DNA from: Bacillota bacterium
GTDB lineage: Bacteria > Bacillota > Clostridia > Christensenellales > Aristaeellaceae
Direction: 5' to 3'
DNA length: 53,896 nucleotides
Assembly: GCA_023416655.1 (NCBI GenBank)
Contig: JAEZHK010000090.1
Location: 1 to 53,896 of the forward strand
The translations under genes were made by a program, and so were the position numbers. Shown piece by piece: positions 8,918-16,766 of the stretch (position 1 is the first letter of the stretch; each line of letters opens with the position of its first letter). The notes beneath the pieces are model-generated. The model was not told the origin of the DNA. It saw only the letters and a list, made by a program, of their open reading frames with translations, and did no database searches.

Positions 8918-9334
8918 ATGGATGCACAAAAAATCACCGTCCGGACGACGGTAAAAAGGCCATCGGATGTAGTATGGAAGAAATGGACGACGCCCGCGGA
9001 CGTCATGGCATGGAACAGCGCCTCCGACGACTGGCACTGCCCTAACGCAACGAACGATCTTCGCGTGGGCGGGGCGTTCAATTACCGGATGGAGGCGCGG
9101 GACGGCAGCTTCGGCTTCGACTTTTTCGGAATTTACGACGAAGTGATTCCTGAAAAGAAGATCGCCTATACGCTGGGCGACGACCGGAAGGTCGAAATCT
9201 TGTTCTCTCCGGCGGATGGGGGCACGCTCGTCACCGAAACCTTCGACGCGGAAACAGAAAACTTATTGGAATTGCAGCGTGACGGCTGGCAGGCGATCCT
9301 GGACCATTTCAAACGGCACGCCGAAGCGGAATAA
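8918..9334 (+). CDS. SRPBCC (AHSA1-like) domain protein
   Basis: 138 residues forming one START/Bet v1-like fold. It begins ITVRTTVKRPSDVVWKKWT and has the family's DLRVGGAFNYRME and GGTLVTETFDAE segments; the last helix is LLELQRDGWQAILDHFKRH. Such 'activator of Hsp90 ATPase homologue' proteins bind small hydrophobic ligands; the ligand is unknown. GGAGG precedes ATG 8918. A strong GC hairpin (9354-9381) closes the cluster. Confidence 0.85.
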   Translation: MDAQKITVRTTVKRPSDVVWKKWTTPADVMAWNSASDDWHCPNATNDLRVGGAFNYRMEARDGSFGFDFFGIYDEVIPEKKIAYTLGDDRKVEILFSPADGGTLVTETFDAETENLLELQRDGWQAILDHFKRHAEAE

Positions 9335-9353
9335 ACCAAATGATATAAAACCT

Positions 9354-9381
9354 GTGCGGCCCGCGGCGACGCGGGCCGCAC
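9354..9381 (+). terminator. GC-rich terminator-like hairpin
   Basis: Perfect 11-bp stem (9354-9364 with 9371-9381) and six-base loop. Only scattered T's follow. Confidence 0.5.
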
Positions 9382-9451
9382 TCATGTTTCGTGCAACGCA
9401 AATCTGGGAATACGCGGACGATATACACAGAATTTGAACAATTCAAATCAA

Positions 9452-9480
9452 TTGACAACGCGCTGGCGTTGTGCTATGCT
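9452..9480 (+). promoter_or_regulatory. Consensus sigma-A promoter upstream of ridA
   Basis: TTGACA (9452-9457), 17 bp, TATGCT (9475-9480). It produces a leader of roughly 160 nt before the ridA ATG. Confidence 0.8.
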
Positions 9481-9486
9481 GTACGC

Positions 9487-9648
9487 GAGAAAAGGGGCTG
9501 AAGACAGTCCCTTTGCCGCATATGGAACCGGTTCAAGACCGCCCGCGCGAAGTCCGTGGGTCACCCCGGCGGGGTTTTCCGCGCCATGGTGATCGGGTCC
9601 GGTTACTGACCGCGCGCGGCCCTCAGTAGGAAAGGGAGAGTGAAACCC
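9487..9648 (+). other. Structured ridA leader RNA
   Basis: A 10-bp stem with AAGA loop (9491-9500 with 9505-9514) is followed by a 5-bp hairpin ACCCC-GGC-GGGGT ending in TTTT (9563-9578). That hairpin resembles an attenuator. GGTCACC (9559-9565) can alternatively pair with GGTGATC (about 9588-9594), which would break it. It matches no riboswitch class I can recognise, and the T-box GGTGG signature is absent. Confidence 0.35.
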
Positions 9649-10029
9649 ATGCGCAAAATCGCGACGGATGCCGCCCCCAAGGCGGTCGGCCCGTATTCCC
9701 AGGGATTCGTTCTGAACAACATCGTCTTCACCAGCGGCCAGATTCCGCTGGATCCGGTTACCGGGCTGATGGTCGCCGGCACCATCGAGGAGCAGGCCGA
9801 ACAGTCCTGCCGGAATGTCAAGGCGGTGCTGGAGGCGGCGGGGTCTTCGCTTGAGAAGGTCGTCAAGACCACCTGCTTCCTACACGACATGGCCGACTTC
9901 CAGAAGTTCAACCAGGTCTATGAACGCCACTTCGTCAGCTGCCCGGCGCGGTCCTGCGTCGCGGTCAAGGCGCTGCCCAAGGGCGCGCTTTGCGAGATCG
10001 AAGCCATCGCGATGACCGGCGAGGCGTGA
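9649..10029 (+). CDS. ridA: RidA family protein (reactive enamine/imine deaminase)
   Basis: 126 residues. Hydrolyses reactive 2-aminoacrylate-type enamines made by PLP enzymes. Visible family marks are APKAVGPYSQGFVLNN near the N-terminus, FTSGQIPLDPVTG, and the ending CPARSCVAVKALPKGALCEIEAIA region with the conserved Arg and Glu. ATG 9649 follows AAAGGGAG at a good distance; the in-frame GTG at 9640 is too close to that site. It has its own promoter and leader. Downstream lies dispersed repeat copy A. Confidence 0.92.
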   Translation: MRKIATDAAPKAVGPYSQGFVLNNIVFTSGQIPLDPVTGLMVAGTIEEQAEQSCRNVKAVLEAAGSSLEKVVKTTCFLHDMADFQKFNQVYERHFVSCPARSCVAVKALPKGALCEIEAIAMTGEA

Positions 10030-10074
10030 CCCCTTAAATGCCCTACAACTGACAAACCTCGTCTCTTCTTCATT

Positions 10075-10245
10075 CGTTCCCGGCGACCCGTGCGCCGGGA
10101 ACGTATTGTTTCCATAACCAGTGCGTACACTGGTTATGGAAACAATACCTTCAGTCAGTGCGCAGCCCGGAAATTCCAGAGAATTTCAAGCGCACGCAGA
10201 GCTTCTTCCTTCGCACCCAAAAGCCGCCCGGCGGATTTTGGGTGC
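10075..10245 (+). repeat. Multi-hairpin dispersed element, copy A
   Basis: Four consecutive hairpins are visible. H1 has an 11-bp stem (10075-10085/10093-10103). H2 has a perfect 21-bp stem with CGTA loop (10103-10123/10128-10148). H3 has outer stem GTGCGC/GCGCAC (10158-10163/10190-10195) enclosing GAAATTC-CAGA-GAATTTC (10170-10187). H4 has a 10-bp stem (10213-10222/10236-10245) with an inner CCGC/GCGG. The same order recurs in copies at 12425, 48531 and 52250. It lies between the 3' ends of ridA and the chemoreceptor gene and encodes no plausible protein. Confidence 0.75.
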
Positions 10246-10249
10246 ACAG

Positions 10250-10284
10250 AAAAATCCCCGACCGCTCCTATGGCGTTCGGGGAT
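10250..10284 (-). terminator. Terminator of the chemoreceptor gene
   Basis: 8-bp stem (10254-10261 with 10277-10284) with additional inner pairing. Read on the minus strand it is followed by five T's (10250-10254). It lies 100 bp beyond the MCP stop codon. Confidence 0.65.
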
Positions 10285-10384
10285 ATTTCTTTCCCGGCGC
10301 GGTTCGCTGGAAATGCAAGGGGCGTATTGCGGAAGCGGAACCGGCCCGTCGTCGGGCGGTCTTCCGGGCGGGCCGATGGCGGCC

Positions 10385-12256
10385 TCAGCTGTTTACGCCC
10401 ACGGTGTGCGGCAGAGCCGCCGGCGCGTCCTGATCGCGCAAGGTGAAATGAGAGACCTGCTTTTTCATGAACTCCGCCTGATTGAGGAGCGCCTCGCTGG
10501 CGGACGAGTTTTGAACGGAGGTCGCCGAATTGGCCTGCATGACCTGGGTGATCTGGTTGATCCCCTGATCCATCTGCCCGATGGCCGTGACCTGCTGCGC
10601 ACAGGCATCCGCGATGTCACCGACGAGCGCCGCGGCGGTGGATACGCCGCTGACGATGGCGCCCAGCATGTCGGCGGTGGCGTCGGCGATGCGGGTGCCC
10701 TTTTCCACTTCCTTGATGGACTGGCCGATGGAGGCGGTCGTCTGCTTGGCGGCTTCCGCCGAGCGGGCGGCGAGGCTTCGGACCTCCTCCGCCACCACCG
10801 CGAAGCCCTTGCCGTGCTCGCCCGCGCGGGCGGCCTCAACCGCCGCGTTGAGTGCCAGAATGTTGGTCTGGAACGCGATGCCGTCGATCACCTTGATGAT
10901 CTTGGCGATGTCCTCGGAGGTTCTGTTGATCTCGGACATGGCCGTGAGCATCGCCTGCATTTGCACATTGCCATCTTCGGCCTTCGCAAGCGCGGTGCGG
11001 GAGAGTTCGTTGGCCTGGCCCGCGCGTTCGGCGTTCTGCGTGGTCTGGGCCGAGATCTCCTCGAGGGATGCGGAGAATTCCTCGACCGCGCTCGCCTGGG
11101 CGGTCGCGCCCGAGGCCAGCGCGACACCGGACACGGACACCTGTTGCGCGCCTTCCTCGATCTGGGAGGACGCCTCGTCGATGCTGCCAATCATTTCATT
11201 CAGGTTCGCCGACATCTCTGCAAACGCCTCCGCCAGATCGCCGATTTCATTCCGGGAAGCGATGTCGAGGCGCACATTCAGGTTGCCGGAGGCGATTTGT
11301 CGGGCCGTTTCCAAAAGCTTTCCGAGCGGCCGGGTGATGGCCCTGCGGGTGTAGGCGGTCAGGAGCAGTGCCATGAGCGCGAGCGCCACGGTGCCGAAGA
11401 TGGCGTAGTAGAGGATCAGCTGATTGACGGCCGCCTGCGTCGTGGCCTGGGGGTTGCCCCCGAAGAGGACGCCCACGATGTTCCCGGCGGAGTCTTTCAG
11501 CGGCAGGTAGTACGCCATGTAGGGCATGCCTTCGATGGTGACGCTTCCGGAAAAGGCTTCCCCGCGGTTCAAGACCTTCTCGACGACGGCGGCGCTTGCC
11601 TTGGTGCCGACGACGCGCAGCCCGTCCTTTTCGATCGTGGTGTTGATGCGGGTGTCGCCGAGGAAGATGGTCACGTCGTCGCCCAGCACGTTCTTGACGC
11701 CGTCGACGATCGCTTCGTTGTCCAGCGCGTACCCCAGCGCGAGCGATCCGATGATGGCTCCGCTGGCCTTCACCGGGACGAAGGAGAACGCCGAAAAGCG
11801 GGAGGTGACCGTTGTTTCGAGCAGCGTATGCTCCTCGCCGGCTTGCGCCGCGGCAAGGGCTTCCTGCGCGGCGGCGTCGGTCAGCGAGACCGATTCGATG
11901 TTGCTGTACACCAGTTCGCCGCTTCTGTCGGTCACGAAGACGAAGTCGATGCCGTAATTCTGGATGGCGGTCGCGAGGATGCCCTTGATCGTCCCGGCGT
12001 CCTTGGAGAAGACCGCAGAAACGAGGTTGGAATTGTCCGCGACTGTTTTTGCGTTGAGTAGCGAGCGCTCTTCAAGCTCGTGAATTTTATCTTCAAGGGT
12101 CAGCGTGCTGCCGCGCGCCTGGGCAATGCTGTTTTCAGAGGCGAAGTTCTGCATCGTGACAATGACCGTGCAAAGCAGCGCCCCGATCGCGAGCAGGCCG
12201 CAGAGCAGAAGAATGAGCATCAGCCGACTGCCCAGTTTGTGCCTTCGTGCGGTCAT
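10385..12256 (-). CDS. Methyl-accepting chemotaxis protein
   Basis: 623 residues. A transmembrane helix (about 11-33) is followed by a periplasmic/extracellular Cache-type sensor (about 40-285), a second transmembrane helix near 295-320, a HAMP linker (LGKLLETARQIASGN), and a cytoplasmic signalling coiled coil. The signalling tip contains DGIAFQTNILALNAAVEAAR and GKGFAVVAEEVRSLA, the CheA/CheW contact region. Start chosen at 12256, preceded by AGGAGGT; the frame extends 30 codons further without such a site. The ligand is unknown. It is a natural partner for the cheW at the right edge of the window. Terminator at 10250-10284. Confidence 0.95.
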   Translation of the reverse strand: MTARRHKLGSRLMLILLLCGLLAIGALLCTVIVTMQNFASENSIAQARGSTLTLEDKIHELEERSLLNAKTVADNSNLVSAVFSKDAGTIKGILATAIQNYGIDFVFVTDRSGELVYSNIESVSLTDAAAQEALAAAQAGEEHTLLETTVTSRFSAFSFVPVKASGAIIGSLALGYALDNEAIVDGVKNVLGDDVTIFLGDTRINTTIEKDGLRVVGTKASAAVVEKVLNRGEAFSGSVTIEGMPYMAYYLPLKDSAGNIVGVLFGGNPQATTQAAVNQLILYYAIFGTVALALMALLLTAYTRRAITRPLGKLLETARQIASGNLNVRLDIASRNEIGDLAEAFAEMSANLNEMIGSIDEASSQIEEGAQQVSVSGVALASGATAQASAVEEFSASLEEISAQTTQNAERAGQANELSRTALAKAEDGNVQMQAMLTAMSEINRTSEDIAKIIKVIDGIAFQTNILALNAAVEAARAGEHGKGFAVVAEEVRSLAARSAEAAKQTTASIGQSIKEVEKGTRIADATADMLGAIVSGVSTAAALVGDIADACAQQVTAIGQMDQGINQITQVMQANSATSVQNSSASEALLNQAEFMKKQVSHFTLRDQDAPAALPHTVGVNS

Positions 12257-12368
12257 GTCAGAACCTCCTGCAACACCTTTTCGGTTGCTCCAAAACATAC
12301 ATCGTCCGTAGGGTGCGATTTTTAAATTTCCGGGGCGAAATCCCATTATTTACCTGTTGAAGAAAGTG

Positions 12369-12397
12369 AAAAGGCGCGCGGCCCTTGTCGCGCGCCT
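12369..12397 (-). terminator. Terminator of the ribonucleotide reductase gene
   Basis: 9-bp GC stem (12372-12380 with 12389-12397); the minus strand continues with four T's (12369-12372). It lies about 180 bp past the stop codon, with repeat copy B in between, so B is transcribed in antisense inside the 3' UTR. Confidence 0.65.
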
Positions 12398-12424
12398 CAG
12401 CTTTTCGTCACTTCGTTACCATAA

Positions 12425-12573
12425 ATTCGCTCCCGGCGACCCGTGCGCAGGGCGGTTTCCGTGAGCCAGTACGCACACTGGTGAAGCTACCTTCGGCCAG
12501 CGCCGCCCGGGACGCCCGCTGGCCTTACAGGTTTCCTCCTTTGCGCACCCAAGCGCCTGACGGATTTCTGGCG
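12425..12573 (+). repeat. Multi-hairpin dispersed element, copy B
   Basis: Shares about 24 nt of near identity with the start of copy A (ATTCG-TCCCGGCGACCC). It keeps an H2-like CCAGT...ACTGG hairpin inside outer GGT-TTC/GAA-ACC pairing. H3 is GGCCAGCG (12495-12502) pairing with CGCTGGCC (12517-12524), differing from copy A on both sides yet still paired. The terminal motif is CGGATTT-CTGG-CGCC. It lies between the chemoreceptor start and the ribonucleotide reductase stop. Confidence 0.65.
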
Positions 12574-12577
12574 CCCT

Positions 12578-14818
12578 TTACCGGATCGGGCAGGCGCCGC
12601 TTGCGCAGTCGTCGTCCTCGGTGTCGAGCGACGCCCAGATGTTCTCGAACTGGACCAGGAACGCCGGGTCGAAGGCCTTGTTCACCGGGCGCAGCGCGAC
12701 GTACTGCTCCTGCGTAATGGCCTCGTAGGGCGCAAGCTGATAGGTGCCGCCGTCATGGGCCAGGAAGGACACACCCACGAAGTCATCCCACACATCTTTG
12801 ATGGCGCGCTCGACACTCGCCCACTCCTCCGGCCGGACGGTGATGGTGTTGGAGGAGTTGTGCTGCGTGTAGTGCTTCTGGAAGCGGATGTAGTTCTCCA
12901 GCTGCCTTAGCGCGGGCACGTCGCCCTTTGTGATTTTCGAGCCGGAGGCGACCGGGAAGTCGATCACCAGCGTGCGGGCCTTCGCGATGTCCCCGTCGGG
13001 AGTGCCGATTTCCGGCTGTACCTTCCAGCCCAGCGCCAGCGCCGCCCTGGCCAATGCGTCGTCCGACGAGATGCGGATGCGCCGGATGAAGTAGGGCGCG
13101 TGCGCGTAGTGAAGCCCCGCCGAAACGCCGCCCGCTACCAGCGAAAGCGTACCCTCGGGCTTGATGGTGGTGGTCAGGAGCGGCGCGGGGATGCGCAGCT
13201 GATGGGCGTACTGCGCCGCCGCGTCCCTCGCCGCCCGGGACAGCGCCTCAAGTGTTTCGTCCTGCGCCGCGTCGGATAGACCTGCGAAGGCGTCCTGCAC
13301 GCCGGTCAGGCTGCAGCCGGTGAGCCGGTCGCGCTTGTGCTTCTCGTTCCATTCCGGCAGTTCCAGGTCGATCAGCGTCATGCGCAGGCCCGCCCTGGCG
13401 GAAAGCGCCTGCGCGCGCTTCGCGGCTTCCAGGTCAAAGCCGCCCTCGCTGCGGAAGGCGCAGAGGTTGACGGTGGTCAGGTTGCACTGCTGCTTGGAAT
13501 CGAGCAGGATCTCGCCGCAGGGGTTGACGCCCTCCACGTTTTCCCGGCGCTTCCGCGCGGCTTCAAGGTTGACGAAGCCCGGCTCGCCGTCCAGCTCGAT
13601 CATGAGGAAGATCAGGTGCAGAAGGTCGTCCGACGGCTTCTCCAGAAGCGCCATGGAGTTGTTCGAAAGCCGCCTGTGGCCGATGTTCGCCCGGCCGGGG
13701 TGGAAGGGCGCACCGCCGTTAACCGCCTGATCGAAGGATTTTTGCGAAAGCCCGTCAAACCATTCGGGCGGATTGATGCCCATTTTGCGAAGCTGCGCCC
13801 GGACTTCCTCATGCTTTCGGAAGTGCTCCTCCGACCAGAAGCCGTTGATGCCGTACTTTGCGAACAGGCATTCGAAGTCCTGCGAATCAAACAGGAAGAT
13901 CTCCGCCGTGCGCCTTACGCCGCCCGCGACCACGTTGTTCCCGATGAGGTTGCCGATGTCGAGGATGTGGATGGGCCGCACGCGGCCGTAGCCCTTCGCG
14001 TCGATGTCGATCGGCGCGAGGCTGGGGTCGATTTTGTTTTTCAGCACCGCGTCGATGCCGGCGAACATCTCCTTGAGCGGCTCCGGCCCGGAGGCCGTGC
14101 CGCCGAACGTCTTGAGCCGCTCGCCCTTGGGCCGGACGGAGTTGAACGACACCTTGATGGTGTGGACGTGCTCGTACCGCCGCTCGGTGAGGAGCGAGAG
14201 GTACTCCATCAGCGCGTCCCGCCAGCCCTCCTTGCTGTCCCCGACGTAGATCTTCGCAAACCCGTTTTCGAGCTGGCGGAGGTCCGTGTGCTCCAGGCGG
14301 TAGTCCACCGGCACCGGGTTGTACTCCGAGAGGATCAGCCGCGTGTTCAGGCGGATGGGCGCTAGGTGCGCGGCCATCTCCGGCGTGCACTTGAAGCCCA
14401 CGCCGCTGCCCAGCATCAAAAGGTAGAACAGCTCGCCCAGGTCCTCCCACTTTTCGATGTTCGTGAAGCTGCAATTGTAATTGGCCATCGGATAGGCGTC
14501 GGCCACCGGCGTGCCGCCCACCCACAGCGTGCGCCCGGACGGGAACTGCCGCAGACTAAAGATGGCGTCAAAGAACGCCTCGGCTTCCTTAACCAGCCAG
14601 TCCTCAGGGATGGGCAGGCCGATCTTCGCGCGGTGCCGTTTATCCAAGCCCACGTTGTACTCGACCGCGCGGGCGATGGTCTCCTTCCAGGTCTCCCGCC
14701 GCCCCTCATAGGGAAGGAAGCGCGCGTAAGTCCTCAAAAAGGTGAACTGTCCCAGCGGGGTCATTTGGGCCGGGTGGTCGGGGTAGCGGGCGAGAAAGCC
14801 GGGCGAGAGCAGGTTCAT
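12578..14818 (-). CDS. rtpR: Adenosylcobalamin-dependent ribonucleoside-triphosphate reductase (class II)
   Basis: 746 residues, close to the 739 of the Lactobacillus leichmannii monomeric enzyme. Makes dNTPs using a B12-derived radical. Visible are YNCSFTNIEKWEDL with the first active-site Cys, SGVGFKCTPEM, VNPCGEILLDSKQQCNLTTV with the radical-relay and second redox Cys, and the C-terminal shuttle pair DDDCASGACPIR (C-x4-C, as in RTPR). No nrdA/B or nrdD is seen nearby. The start at 14818 follows a GGAGG-type site. Its promoter -10 is probably TATAAT at 14959-14964. The terminator is displaced past repeat copy B. Confidence 0.95.
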   Translation of the reverse strand: MNLLSPGFLARYPDHPAQMTPLGQFTFLRTYARFLPYEGRRETWKETIARAVEYNVGLDKRHRAKIGLPIPEDWLVKEAEAFFDAIFSLRQFPSGRTLWVGGTPVADAYPMANYNCSFTNIEKWEDLGELFYLLMLGSGVGFKCTPEMAAHLAPIRLNTRLILSEYNPVPVDYRLEHTDLRQLENGFAKIYVGDSKEGWRDALMEYLSLLTERRYEHVHTIKVSFNSVRPKGERLKTFGGTASGPEPLKEMFAGIDAVLKNKIDPSLAPIDIDAKGYGRVRPIHILDIGNLIGNNVVAGGVRRTAEIFLFDSQDFECLFAKYGINGFWSEEHFRKHEEVRAQLRKMGINPPEWFDGLSQKSFDQAVNGGAPFHPGRANIGHRRLSNNSMALLEKPSDDLLHLIFLMIELDGEPGFVNLEAARKRRENVEGVNPCGEILLDSKQQCNLTTVNLCAFRSEGGFDLEAAKRAQALSARAGLRMTLIDLELPEWNEKHKRDRLTGCSLTGVQDAFAGLSDAAQDETLEALSRAARDAAAQYAHQLRIPAPLLTTTIKPEGTLSLVAGGVSAGLHYAHAPYFIRRIRISSDDALARAALALGWKVQPEIGTPDGDIAKARTLVIDFPVASGSKITKGDVPALRQLENYIRFQKHYTQHNSSNTITVRPEEWASVERAIKDVWDDFVGVSFLAHDGGTYQLAPYEAITQEQYVALRPVNKAFDPAFLVQFENIWASLDTEDDDCASGACPIR

Positions 14819-15259
14819 TTCGTTCCTCCATCTGCGGCGCGAAAAACGTCGCCTTTTGTGGCTGTGAGGATGATTCGTGGTTTTGCACGTGGAAAAACGC
14901 CGGGAATTGTCGTGTCGTGGACGATGGCCGTTGACCGTCTTCGAAAACGCTAAGAATCATTATAAACGCAAACGCGTTAAATCAACCAGTAGTATATTTG
15001 GGCGCGATTATCCAGTCTTAACCACTAAATGTAGTATCTGCAAGTGTTTATGGCCCATAGCGACCATGACTTGCCGAATGTTAAAAATGCTCGAAATCGT
15101 CGGCGACCCAATGTAGCGGAGGGATCGGGCGGGTCGCGGGATGGTCCGTAACCCATGTCCGATCCGCCGTGGCGGATTGCTTCAAAGGCACCCGGCGCGT
15201 GAAACGCGGGGCAAATGGGTATATAGTTCTCGAAGACAATTGCATGGGGAGGCAATATC
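14819..15259. promoter_or_regulatory. Divergent control region rtpR / xylA
   Basis: 441 bp without a gene. On the minus strand TATAAT (14959-14964) with TTGATT (14980-14985, short 15-bp spacer) suits rtpR. A single 16-bp segment at 15022-15037 resembles an NrdR box (core CTAAATGTAG, 8 of 10 to CWATATATWG). No properly spaced second box was found, so NrdR control is only a suggestion. On the plus side TATAGT (15222-15227) is a possible xylA -10 with a poor -35. A GATCCGCC/GGCGGAT-type hairpin sits near 15160-15177. Confidence 0.35.
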
Positions 15260-16576
15260 ATGGAAATCTTTCAGGGGCTGCCCAAGGTGGCCCACGCAGG
15301 GCCAAATTCGAAAGACCCGCTGACGTTCAAGTTCTACGACCCCGACCGCGTGATCCTGGGCAAGCCCATGCGCGAGCACCTGCCCTTTGCGATGGCCTGG
15401 TGGCACAACCTGACCGCGCAGGGTGCGGACATGTTCGGCGCGGGCACGACCGACAAGCGCTTCGGCGCGACGCCCGGCACCATGGAGCACGCGCGGGCCA
15501 AGGTGGACGCGGGGTTTGAGTTCATGCAAAAGCTGGGCATCGAATACTTCTGCTTCCACGACCTGGACCTCGTGCCCGAGGCGGAGACGCTGGAGGAGAC
15601 CAACCGCCGCCTGGATGAAATTTCGGACTACATCCTCGAAAAGATGCGTCAGACCCACATCAAGTGCCTGTGGGGCACGGCGAACCTCTTCTCCAACCCC
15701 CGCTACGCCAACGGCGCGGGCTCGTCCAACAGCCTGGATGTCTACCTGCACGCCGCCGCGCAGATCAAGAAGGCCCTTGACGTGACCGTCAAACTGGGCG
15801 GCAGAGGTTACGTGTTCTGGGGCGGGCGGGAAGGCTACGAGACGCTTTTAAATACCGATATGCGCTTTGAGCAGGAGAACATCGCTGCCCTCATGCGCAT
15901 GGCGGTGGACTACGGCCGCTCGATCGGCTTTACCGGGACCTTCCTCATCGAGCCGAAGCCCAAGGAGCCGATGAAGCACCAGTACGACTTCGACGCCGCC
16001 ACGGCCATCGGCTTCCTGAAGAACTACGGCCTCGACAGAGACTTCAAGCTCAACATCGAGGCCAACCACGCGACGCTGGCGGGCCACACCTTCCAGCACG
16101 ACCTGCGCGTGGCCGCGATCCATGGCATGCTCGGCTCCATCGACGCCAACCAGGGCGACGAACTGCTGGGCTGGGACACCGACCAGTTCCCCTCGAACGT
16201 GTACGACACCACGCTTTGCATGTACGAGGTGCTGAAGGCGGGCGGCCTTCCCGGAGGGTTCAACTTCGACGCCAAGACGCGCCGCCCGAGCTACACCTAC
16301 GAGGACATGTTCCAGGCCTTCATCCTGGGCATGGACAGCTTCGCGCTGGGGCTGATCAAGGCCGCGGAGCTGATCGAGGACGGTCGGATCGACGGCTTCG
16401 TCGTGGACCGCTACAGGAGCTTCAATTCCCCGCTGGGGGCGAAGATCCGCGCGGGCCAGGCGACGCTAACTGAGCTTTCTGAGTTGGCCGTGAAGAATGG
16501 CGCGGCGGGACAGCCGGGCAGCGGGCGTCAGGAGTGGCTGGAGGGCATCGTCAATACGATCTTGTTCCGCGGATAG
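15260..16576 (+). CDS. xylA: Xylose isomerase
   Basis: 438 residues, the usual length of class II enzymes. Interconverts D-xylose and D-xylulose with two divalent metals. Visible are the catalytic His in YFCFHDLDLVPE, YVFWGGREGYETLLNTD, metal-site residues in LIEPKPKEPMKHQYDFD, and GSIDANQGDELLGWDTDQFP. GGGGAGG lies nine bases before ATG 15260. No xylB, xylose transporter or XylR is adjacent, so it stands alone here, closed by a strong terminator (16591-16635). Confidence 0.97.
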   Translation: MEIFQGLPKVAHAGPNSKDPLTFKFYDPDRVILGKPMREHLPFAMAWWHNLTAQGADMFGAGTTDKRFGATPGTMEHARAKVDAGFEFMQKLGIEYFCFHDLDLVPEAETLEETNRRLDEISDYILEKMRQTHIKCLWGTANLFSNPRYANGAGSSNSLDVYLHAAAQIKKALDVTVKLGGRGYVFWGGREGYETLLNTDMRFEQENIAALMRMAVDYGRSIGFTGTFLIEPKPKEPMKHQYDFDAATAIGFLKNYGLDRDFKLNIEANHATLAGHTFQHDLRVAAIHGMLGSIDANQGDELLGWDTDQFPSNVYDTTLCMYEVLKAGGLPGGFNFDAKTRRPSYTYEDMFQAFILGMDSFALGLIKAAELIEDGRIDGFVVDRYRSFNSPLGAKIRAGQATLTELSELAVKNGAAGQPGSGRQEWLEGIVNTILFRG

Positions 16577-16590
16577 CGTACAATGATTTG

Positions 16591-16635
16591 AAGGCTGCCT
16601 CGTTGCGACTTATCGCTTCGAGGCAGCCTTTTTTT
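16591..16635 (+). terminator. Intrinsic terminator of xylA
   Basis: 12-bp perfect stem (16591-16602 with 16619-16630), the loop itself carrying GCGA/TCGC, ending in seven T's. Confidence 0.9.
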
Positions 16636-16689
16636 CTGCTTCTCGTCTCGCCGTGCTCGTCTTTAAGTCAATTTTTTATGTGCGGGGTC

Positions 16690-16740
16690 AAGGGGAGATC
16701 ATCTCCCCTTGCGGGAGGCCCGGAGGGCGGAGCCCTCCGG
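16690..16740. repeat. Twin palindromes at the end of the ABC operon
   Basis: A 10-bp inverted repeat with one central base (16690-16699/16701-16710) and a perfect 9-bp hairpin CCGGAGGGC-GGA-GCCCTCCGG (16720-16740) lie 27 bp past the adaptor gene stop. Neither has a T-run. They may act as a 3' stabiliser or weak terminator. Confidence 0.45.
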
Positions 16741-16766
16741 CGTTCTCCGCCTTTCCCTGCGCCCTT

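Noticed and set aside
9520..9560. tRNA-like GGTTCAAGACC sequence
   Set aside because: The flanking bases do not form a 5-bp T-stem, and no acceptor or anticodon arms can be built.
9487..9648. T-box riboswitch upstream of ridA
   Set aside because: The conserved GGTGG-type antiterminator motif and specifier loop are not present.
10075..12573. CRISPR or regularly spaced repeats
   Set aside because: The hairpin copies are about 150 bp long, 2-40 kb apart, diverged and in both orientations, unlike short direct repeats with uniform spacers.
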